Notes under the pieces: model-generated
The model's input: only the letters and a program-made list of their open reading frames with translations
What the model was told of the DNA's origin: nothing
Databases searched by the model: none
DNA from: Blastobasis lacticolella
Taxonomy: Eukaryota; Arthropoda; Insecta; Lepidoptera; Blastobasidae
Reading direction: 5' to 3'
Assembly: GCA_905147135.1 (NCBI GenBank)
Contig: LR990051.1
Coordinates: 19,435,115 to 19,499,114, forward strand
DNA: 64,000 nucleotides
Shown here: positions 57,894 through 64,000 of the stretch, in pieces
Layout: every line of letters begins with the position of its first letter
Numbering within the stretch: the first letter of the stretch is position 1
Translations under genes and position numbers: made by a program

Positions 57894-58411
57894 TCTATAA
57901 ATATCCGTGGATAATACTTATAACCACGGTGCTCTACTTTTGCTACTTTCTATTGGATTGTACTTTAATCGGAGTGGTCTTCAGCAGATTTTTTAAGAAT
58001 TGCTTCTATAATTGCCTACCTTCGATAGGCAGACTGTAGTTAATGAGAATTTTTTGCATACAAAACGATTCCCAATACTACAGAAACCCATTTCTACAAA
58101 CTTTCGTTTCATCAGAACTGAATATTTACTGATTTCTTGTGTACAAACATATACTAAGACAACGCATACGGCCCTTCAGTCCCACGGAATACGCAGTTCA
58201 AATTACTAATTCACCTCCGTGTCATGTTACTTGTATTTGGCTAACAATATTACAGAATTCGCCGCAGACATCTGTTCCCGCGGCGTCGAATCTAAGACCA
58301 ATTTGCCGAACGATTTTCTCGTGACAGACGTTTCCTGTCGAACGCACATCTCGAGAATTAGCACAGTCTCTAGACTCCTAGGTAAATAGGTTAGCCACAA
58401 AATTAACTAGG

Positions 58412-58510
58412 CTTAGAGACAGACAACGCGCCGGTCGACTTCTAAAACCCTAATGGCATTCCGCTGGTTTTAGAAAAAAAGCGCGTTGAACACGCGCAGC
58501 TGTTGTCTCC
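58412..58510. repeat. Nested hairpin, MITE-like
   Basis: Inner TTCTAAAACC / GGTTTTAGAA (58440-58449, 58466-58475); outer CAACGCGC / GCGCGTTG (58424-58431, 58481-58488); flanking GAGACA / TGTCTC. Confidence 0.75.
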
Positions 58511-58591
58511 AACTCACGACAGATTACCTGAGAAATATTGCTTATTTCGAAACGATGGGAAATTGTGGTGGGTGCCAAAAAATGTTGGCAC

Positions 58592-59176
58592 GCGACGCGA
58601 AGGTGTTAGCCGCGTAGTCGATAACTCTTTTCGCTCGTTCGCGTTCGGGGTAATTAATAAGACGAGCGATCAAGGTCTGAGGCGAATGCTCTCTCGAGGG
58701 AAGAGTTTGAGAGATGGAACGGTGTCGCGTATGGTTACAATGGAGATTTTTTTTATGTTATACGGCATACAAACAGGCAAGCGGCAGGCATGTAATGCGC
58801 AATGTGATTAATAGGGCATTATTTATAATGCCCGGGCACTATGAATAATACCCAATGTGAGTATTGGAGTAATTAAATTGACCGAGCATTATTCATAATA
58901 CGCGACACGCGAAGGTGTTAGGCGCGTAGTCAATCAATTAATTTAAATGAACTGTAAATAAACCAATGTCTATGTCTATGTTTATGTCAATAATTTTTTT
59001 TCATAATGTTAAATTATACGCCATATGAATTATCATCGTTTTCAATTATAATCATTATCGCTCAGATTCGATCGTTCGCGTTCGCGGTAATTAATAAGGC
59101 AGGACGAGCGATCAAGGTCTGAGGCGAATGCTCTCTCGAGAGAAGAGTTGGAGAGATGAAACGCTGTCGCGTATAA
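58592..59176. repeat. Imperfect local duplication
   Basis: The segment 58592-58736 is repeated as 58899-58938 plus 59066-59176; shared words include 'gcgaaggtgttag', 'gacgagcgatcaaggtctga' and 'ggcgaatgctctctcgag'. The second copy carries about 130 bp of AT-rich insertion. A repeat C scrap lies at 58746-58790. Confidence 0.8.
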
Positions 59177-59186
59177 AATAATAAAT

Positions 59187-59535
59187 AATCATCTTGGCGT
59201 TAATGCCCCGGTTTTGCTCTCAAAAACGAGGGCCCGGGGTCCGCCTTGTTCATGATCCAGGATTTTGACGATCAGGTAATTACAATGGAGCGTCTACCAT
59301 CTGTCCTCCGTGACTCTGCTACCAGGGGAACCTGACCAGATTGGATCATGGTTACAAATTCAGTTGCCTGAGTTTGCAGGTTTCACCGCGATTATTTCCC
59401 TCACCGTAAGAGCATCAGATAGAATTCAACTAATGTACATAACTCAGAAAGGAGTCATTGGTACATGGCCGCGGCGGGATTCAAACCCAGTACCTCTCGC
59501 TTACGAGTTGGATACTCAACCGCCCGGCTACCAAC
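59187..59535 (-). mobile_element. SINE B copy
   Basis: Full length; the head complement is at about 59490-59530. Confidence 0.88.
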
Positions 59536-59579
59536 GCTATCTATACGCGACATACGGTGCCAGTCGGCTCCCGAAACAG

Positions 59580-59835
59580 TTCAACCCCACTGCCGCCATG
59601 TAATAATGACTCTTTTCTGAGTTATGTACATTTGAACACGAACACTAACCAATGCTCTTATGGTGAAGGAAATATCGTAATGAAACGTGTATATTCAGGC
59701 GACTGAATCTGTAATCTGATCAGGATCCACTGTCAAGAGGGTCATAGAGCTGAGATGGCAGTCGCCCTACTATAATTACGTGAATCAAGGCGGACCCCGG
59801 GCCCTCGCGAGCGAGCACAACGCCAAGATCATTAC
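59580..59835 (+). mobile_element. SINE B, head-to-head partner
   Basis: Begins 'caaccccactgccgccatgt' and ends 'acgccaagatcatt'. Together with the minus copy at 59187-59535 it forms a large inverted repeat. Confidence 0.82.
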
Positions 59836-60050
59836 TTTAAAGGTATGTTACGGAACGCAGTTGCCAAATCGAAATATCGGGCTACTCGTCAACAAAGATA
59901 CGCGTTAGGAAACCCGGAACATACTTTTAAAATGTGTGATAATAACTGCGACAGTTCAAAACATTATATTCAGATGATTATTCTAAAATAAACTCATTAT
60001 AAAAGCCAACGGATTTAGCAGATCTGAAACACTTTTAATATTTATCACCT
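59836..60050. other. No gene seen
   Basis: 'taggaaacccggaacacac'-like words also occur near 49105, indicating a further minor repeat. Confidence 0.3.
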
Positions 60051-60272
60051 TCAAAAACGACGACATGAAAGACGGTCAAGCTGATTCACATAAAACTTTT
60101 CACATAGCACTCCTATCAAAATAGTTGTACCGGAGCCATGGCATTCCACCTCACCTTCGTTGCAATTCATCGGCGCTTGCGCAACGTCAAAATATTCAAC
60201 AATAACCTCTGATTTATTAACCTCTAAATTTAATTTAGTAATAATATTTTCTAGGAGGTTGATTCTTAACAA
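60051..60272 (-). CDS. Fragment with GILT-like cysteine signature
   Basis: 73 codons on minus. The motif C-N-E-G-E-V-E-C-H-G-S resembles the signature C-Q-H-G-x2-E-C-x2-N of gamma-interferon-inducible lysosomal thiol reductases. It follows a hydrophobic/acidic strand (SEVIVEYFDVAQAP) where GILTs have 'V-x-V-x-x-V-P-Y-G', and is itself followed by V-L-C-E-K-F and L-S-C. The Gln-His pair and the Asn are changed and no active-site CxxS/C is in view. A possible acceptor AG precedes it near 60265. An exon of a divergent GILT-like gene or a decayed copy; tentative. Confidence 0.33.
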   Translation of the reverse strand: MLRINLLENIITKLNLEVNKSEVIVEYFDVAQAPMNCNEGEVECHGSGTTILIGVLCEKFYVNQLDRLSCRRF

Positions 60273-60764
60273 CAGCGATATTGTGTTGGCTTATTTTAAT
60301 TAAATAATTATACATAATATAATCGTTTATAAAAATGTGTATTTTGTTTGTTGACATTTAGATTTTATGTAAAATAAATAGATTATTATTATTACTATTT
60401 ATTGTAATTAGGGAATTGACTTTCATAAGAATTTTGTAAAGCCTGGTTTAAAAAAATATTTTTGACTTGAGTTATCTCGCTGGGAGTACGTTCACGTCAC
60501 TTGAGCATAGTAAAATAAGGTCTCAAAAGAAAAAGAAAATAATAAGTAATAATATTCAACAAGTCCATTCCAAATAGTTCAAACCTCAAACATCGGGGTA
60601 TAAGATATCTACATACCGGATGGTTAAATTTGCCGGTTAATTAAACGGCTAGCTTTTTATGAACTTATTCAATTGAATATTTGCCAAATTCATGAACTTT
60701 GACAGTGTAACGAACGATATTGCCTCGAGTTTACAGAGCTTCTCTATGCATTGTCACAACACTA

Positions 60765-60847
60765 ATAAATAGCATCACAAATCTAACCCAGGACCTGTGT
60801 GTCGCAGACCGGCATGTTAACCATTGAACTACTTAGGTCGTCAATAA
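60765..60847 (-). mobile_element. SINE E head fragment
   Basis: 'gacctaagtagttcaatgg' and 'aggtcctgggtt' on minus. Confidence 0.65.
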
Positions 60848-60974
60848 TAGGGTTGCCACATTTCAATCTATCACACGGCAAGTTTGGCTCAAAAGTACAA
60901 GTTGCAATTGACACATCTCAGAACGTCCCTTGAACGAGTTGAAAACTTACTCTTAACGTAGGCTCACTCCGCGA

Positions 60975-61065
60975 CCCAGTAACTCACGAGCTCACTCACT
61001 CACGAGTTACAACACAATAACTCGAGGATAACGTTGCGAGTTACAGCGCAATAACTCGTTGTAAT
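60975..61065. repeat. Short 'gagttac...aataactcg' repeats
   Basis: 'gagttacaacacaataactcg' is followed by 'gagttacagcgcaataactcg', plus several 'actcacgagtta' words. Confidence 0.7.
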
Positions 61066-61227
61066 TGGTGTCTCGGGCGCACGGTAATGCGCGAAATCAA
61101 TTGCGGCTGAGTTGTTTAGCTGCGTATGCGCATATGACGCGTAAATGCCCCGTGGTTACTTTTGTCGCGCACATTTTGATGTTAAACAACTTCTATGTGT
61201 GTTACGGGGCTGGGACAGGATACAATT

Positions 61228-61860
61228 TTACGTGTGATCTGACTAGATTGGAGATCAAGTTGTGTCGTATGGATGAAATCAGAACGGACAAATTATAGCT
61301 ATAACAACCAGATTGTTTGGTGTGGATGGTGTACTGACTAGATTGTCAGTCAAATTGTCTCGTGTGGACGGACAATCACATTGGCAATCTCGGCACATGT
61401 TTGGACAAACAGATTGTGTAGTGTGAATTGTGTAACAACTAGATTGTCAATCAAATTGTCTCGTATGGACGGATAATCAGATTGTAGGCAATCTGATTGG
61501 ACAATAACATTGGTGAGCAAAATGACAATCAGATTGGACAATGAGATTGTGTGGTGTGAATGGTGTACTGACTACTGTGCGCGCGGGTTCATGTCCATCG
61601 GGTCCGACCATCTAATTCGAAGGGGTTATGCATCGCAATCTAACTCGCTCACACCGCAACCGAGTGATAAGGCGATGTATCGAGCCTTCAATAATTGCTA
61701 CTCGAATAATTTAAGCGGTCATGCCCAATGGAGATGAATTCGCGCGCGCACAGTAGATTGTCAATGAAATTGTTTCATTTGGATGGACAATCAGATTGTA
61801 GCCAATTCAACAGCCAATCTGATTGAACAATCAGATTGTGTCGTATGGAAACCTCTTTAG
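61228..61860. repeat. Satellite-like array of 'gattgtc' units
   Basis: Units of roughly 100-130 bp share 'gtgtactgactagattgtca', 'caaattgtctcgt', 'ggacggacaatca' and 'caatctgattgga'. Units contain the inverted word pair caatcagattg/caatctgattg. A MITE interrupts it at 61575-61753. Confidence 0.8.
61575..61753. mobile_element. Mariner-type MITE, 179 bp, TA target
   Basis: Inverted ends CTGTGCGCGCG are flanked by TA on both sides (61573-61574 and 61754-61755). The neighbouring satellite unit near 61333-61345 shows the uninterrupted site 'gactagattgtc', i.e. the empty target. Tc1/mariner-like by its TA duplication. Confidence 0.8.
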
Positions 61861-62317
61861 GTGGACGAAACCGAGTCTCGAGGGATTAATATTGAACAGG
61901 TGCGGTTTTTTCGTGTAGGTACACGATAGTTTGGCAGCGGCGTAGGTCTTTCAGGTCACAGCGTTAATGTTGTTGTTCGCATTCTAGAGACGCACCTTTC
62001 GGCGAAAGTGAATTTATAGGTGTAATTAGTTTCTGTTTTTACAAGCTTTTATTTAACTAGAACTGTAAGTTGTCTGTCAAAATTTGCAAACTATTTTGCG
62101 AATGGTCTTAATGAGTAGGTATTAAGCTTGTTAGAATTTTTTTTCCTTTGAGAACCTATTATAGAAACAGTGACACCTCGCGTTCCCTAACCTACGTCAC
62201 CAGGCATACTGCTTGTTTTGTTTGAATGAATGAAAACTTTATTATGCTGCACAATGGAGACTGCACTGTTCAAATAATACCATTATACAACCAATCCATC
62301 CAATAATACCATTATAC
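61861..62317. other. No gene seen
   Basis: The phrase 'aataataccattatacaa' is duplicated at 62272 and 62303 just before the LINE. Confidence 0.35.
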
Positions 62318-62320
62318 AAA

Positions 62321-62690
62321 CCCTCTGGGAGCCGTGCTTTTTGGTCTCTCTCCAAAGCTGTCGAGGGGAACTTTTGTCGGAACACCTTTCCACCTTTGCG
62401 CAAGCCGGATGACCAATTGGCCCACACAGCAAAAGAGAAAGCCGATCTCTTAGGTAATCTCTTTGCTCATAACTCAACTCTGAATGATGGGGGAGCTGCA
62501 CCGCCTACCATCTTACGGTGTGAGGGCATCATGCCCGAGGTTCGTTTCACCCAAAAAATCATAAAACGTGTGCTTCTCTCCCTAGACATCCGGAAGTCCA
62601 GTGGACCTGATGGCATTCCGGCTATCGTTCTCAAAAAATGTGCTCCCGAGTTGTCTCCCGTGTTAATGCGCCTATTCAAGCTTTCTAATT
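62321..62690 (+). mobile_element. Jockey-type LINE fragment 1 (RT N-terminal part)
   Basis: The open frame reads 'SGSRAFWSLSKAVEGNFCRN', 'HTAKEKADLLGNLFAHNSTL' and 'KSSGPDGIPAIVLKKCAPEL', the region just before and including motif 0/1 of Jockey-like reverse transcriptases. It breaks after 'LMRLFKLS', where the family normally continues into the W-K block. It is fused in frame to a second LINE through an Asn/Ser/Thr-rich stretch. Confidence 0.8.
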
Positions 62691-64000
62691 TCTTTTCTAA
62701 TAACACTAATAACAGTAATAATACAAACAGTGCACTCAACACCGGACAACCGCTCTTCGATGGTTCTGGGGTTGGCATATCTCAGAGAATGTCCGACTTC
62801 TCGGCTCTTCATGGATTGCAGCAATACAATTACGTGGTTAATAAGGGTGATCGTATTCTTGACCTCGTACTTAGTAACATCCCAAATATACGAACTGAGC
62901 GCGCTGATATGCCATTGTCTAAAGTTGACGAATTTCATCCGCCGCTAATTGTGTCGCTTGATCTGTTGAAGGACAAGTATTTATCTAAATCTAGGGCAAA
63001 CACTTTAAATTTTCATAAAGGAAACTACGACAAAATTAATGAAGAAATTGCTCAATTCGATTGGGGTATTCTAGAGTCGTGTTCTACTGCTGATGAAATG
63101 GTTAATACATTTTACGAACTCATTAATTCTATTATATTACGACATGTTCCCGTTTCTCCTTGCTCTCGTAAATATCCTGTTTGGTATGATACAAATTTAA
63201 TCAAACTTTTAAAAGAAAAAGAAAAGTATCGCCGTCGTTTTAAAAAATTCGGCAATAAAATGGATGAGTTTGAGTTTAAGGAGGCCAGATAAGGGTATGT
63301 TACACTAAGTATATCTCATCGATTGAGTCTTCACTGGAGAAGGGTAATGTTAAGGCGTTTTGGTCCTTTATTCGTAATAAACGCAACAATAAAGGTTCAT
63401 TGCCTGCGCAAATGTACCTTAATGATACCCAGTTAAAATCTAAAGAATCGATTTGTAATGCTTTTGCGGAAAATTTTTCTTCTGTCTATGTTGATGACTC
63501 TTCTACAGTTGATGAGAATTTTTCATACAAGGCTTTGACGTCCAATTGCCTGTGGTCGTTTGATACTAGCCCAAAAGCAATAGTGAAAGCTATAAAAAAC
63601 ATTAATGATAGACAGGGTGCTCGTCCAGATGGAATCCCGGCAGTTTTTTTTAGAAATTGTGCTGATACTATTTCCTATCCACTCTCTATTATTTACGGGT
63701 TCTCACTTAGGTCAGGTGTTTTCCCATCCAAATGGAAAATTGCCAATATTATTCCAATACCTAAAGGTGGTAATGCGAATGACATTAAAAATTACAGACC
63801 AATTTCGCTTTTGTCGGTCGTTGCTAAGATCTTTGAGTCGCTGTTTTGTCCTGTTCTAGTGCATCACTTAAGACATTTAATTGTACCAGAGCAACATGGT
63901 TTTCGGCAAAATATGTCCACACAATCTAACCTGGCTTGTTTTAGCGCCGACTTGGCTGACGCTGTCGACGCTGGTGATCAAGTCGATGCCATCTACACCG
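62691..64000 (+). mobile_element. Second Jockey-type LINE, EN end to RT, frameshifted, runs off window
   Basis: After the Asn-rich junction the same frame reads an endonuclease C-terminus (LHGLQQYN, 'GDRILDLVLSNI', 'DEFHPPLIV') and a linker, ending in TAA at 63292. Reading continues one frame back (about 63298 to 64000) with 'YTKYISSIESSL', 'GARPDGIPAVFFRNCA', 'KWKIANIIPIPKGG', 'NYRPISLLSVVAKIFE' and 'EQHGFRQ', the early reverse-transcriptase motifs. Motif A and the Y-x-D-D box lie beyond the end. One indel near 63285-63297 separates the frames; otherwise it is open and fairly young. Confidence 0.88.

Noticed and set aside
58503..58811. 102-codon plus-strand gene
   Set aside because: It runs through a duplicated non-coding segment and a repeat C scrap; the duplicate at 59066-59176 does not keep the frame.
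61228..61860. CRISPR-like array of regularly spaced repeats
   Set aside because: Eukaryotic context, variable unit length and diverged repeats; it is satellite-like.

Overview
This is an AT-rich stretch of an arthropod nuclear genome, most likely a moth or butterfly (Lepidoptera). The case rests on the repeats. They include tRNA-headed SINEs ending in (TGATGA)n, LINE tails ending in (GATTT)n, (AATTG)n or (ATTC)n, Jockey- and RTE-type reverse-transcriptase remnants, and short repeats of kinds I associate with Lepidoptera. Genes are intron-containing with GT-AG introns, so there are no operons or ribosome binding sites.

The only two genes I can build with confidence lie tail to tail. Gene 1 (+, 20903-22086, three exons, 139 aa) encodes a secreted precursor. 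It has a signal peptide, nine Asp-Ala-Ser-Gln-Arg-Asn-like repeats, a Lys-Arg site, a Pro/Arg-rich exon and a five-cysteine tail. Gene 2 (-, 25205-25959, two exons, 66 aa) encodes a signal peptide and a small acidic seven-cysteine domain that fits a defensin-like (CS-alpha-beta) spacing and has a GXC gamma-core-like turn. Both Cys exons follow a phase-1 intron, and both end in C-x2/3-C-x3-C ... E-C-x-C. They look like divergent members of one family. Each has a TATA-like box and a poly(A) signal. I cannot name them.

Layout: 1-20 kb is repeats and decayed LINE pieces. 20.8-26.1 kb holds the gene pair. 26-54 kb is again repeat-dominated, with a few weak coding-like islands (30.0, 37.0, 47.2, 51.1 and 51.9 kb). 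54.8-56.3 kb is a 1.3-kb foldback DNA transposon with 8-bp target duplications, inserted into a SINE. 57-59.5 kb holds a CpG/E-box-rich island, hairpins and a duplication. 60.05-60.27 kb is a fragment with a GILT-like cysteine signature. 61.2-61.9 kb is a satellite-like array interrupted by a TA-flanked MITE. From 62.3 kb to the window end is a chimeric Jockey-type LINE.

Repeat labels used below. A: about 250 bp, forward end gtgtggtgtccggcag, 3' end ggctgtgatgatga. B: tRNA-derived SINE, about 340 bp, 3' end cgccaagatgatga. C: about 335 bp, 3' end tgtttgcctactgtatgac plus poly(A). C' and C'': shorter relatives of C. D: C-terminal coding tail of a Jockey-like LINE. E: second tRNA-like SINE. I and J: LINE 3'-end-like pieces. 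Most short reading frames here are these repeats read through and are not genes.
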